A stretch of 5,555 bases of DNA from assembly GCA_900553005.1 (NCBI GenBank), contig USBU01000093.1:1-5555 (forward strand), in the 5' to 3' direction. The first letter of the stretch is position 1; each line of letters opens with the position of its first letter. The position numbers were made by a program, and so were the translations under genes. This stretch comes from an uncultured Eubacteriales bacterium (GTDB lineage: Bacteria > Bacillota > Clostridia > Christensenellales > Pumilibacteraceae). A model generated the notes under the pieces. The model worked only from the letters and a program-made list of their open reading frames with translations. It did not search any database and was not told where the DNA came from. Positions 5,507-5,555 of this stretch are shown here, in pieces.

Positions 5507-5555
5507 CTGTCTCTTATACACATCTCCGAGCCCACGAGACGGAGCTACATCTCGT
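5507..5555. other. Illumina Nextera adapter read-through (not genomic)
   Basis: The 19-base Tn5 mosaic end CTGTCTCTTATACACATCT occupies 5507-5525. The Nextera i7 adapter arm CCGAGCCCACGAGAC follows at 5526-5540. Next come the 8-base index GGAGCTAC (5541-5548), which I recall as Nextera XT index N718, and ATCTCGT (5549-5555), the start of the P7 flow-cell sequence. The order and spacing exactly fit library read-through left untrimmed before assembly. Genomic sequence ends at 5506. Confidence 0.98.

Noticed and set aside
5507..5525. Tn5/IS50 mosaic end as evidence of a natural transposon
   Set aside because: It is followed directly by the Nextera i7 arm, an index and P7 sequence, which do not occur in natural transposons. 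It is library adapter.
1..5555. CRISPR array, tRNA, rRNA, prophage, toxin-antitoxin or defence system
   Set aside because: I saw no regularly spaced repeats, cloverleaf or rRNA segments, and no genes of these classes. All the genes fit ordinary housekeeping, transport or regulatory families.

Overview
The window looks like the end of a contig from a low-to-mid GC, spore-lineage member of the Bacillota, most likely class Clostridia. The main evidence is a Spo0A sporulation regulator, supported by a YtrA-type GntR repressor with its ABC transporter, a DegV/FakB-type protein, TTGACA/TATAAT-type promoters and GGAGG-type ribosome binding sites. Species or genus cannot be read from the sequence. 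All five complete genes and the one partial gene lie on the minus strand, so transcription runs from high to low coordinates.

From the right edge leftwards: the last 49 bases (5507-5555) are not genomic. They are the Illumina Nextera mosaic end, the i7 adapter, an 8-base index and the start of P7. They cut the 5' end off spo0A (4771-5506) and create a false N-terminus, MGSEMCIRDR, if the gene is called through them. Two intrinsic terminators follow spo0A (4712-4741 and 4679-4707). Next is a monocistronic 12-TM-class anion/ion transporter of the CitMHS/SLC13-ArsB superfamily (3428-4546) with its own promoter, then a compact spacer (3296-3427) holding its terminator and the degV promoter. degV (2432-3295) ends in its own terminator (2372-2414).

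The left half is a three-gene operon: ABC ATPase (1246-2091), ABC-2 type permease (554-1249) and a YtrA-subfamily GntR repressor (134-514). The ATPase and permease overlap by 4 bases. A strong promoter (TTGACA, 17 nt, TATACT) precedes the operon, and a perfect 25-bp palindrome overlaps its -10 box. This is the textbook layout for self-repression by the last gene of the operon. A second promoter inside the 3' end of the permease gene could supply the repressor separately. The family is usually linked to response to envelope-acting compounds, but the ligand here is unknown.

I found no undescribed system. The most consequential observation is the adapter read-through. The most biologically interesting one is the regulatory design of the ABC/GntR operon.
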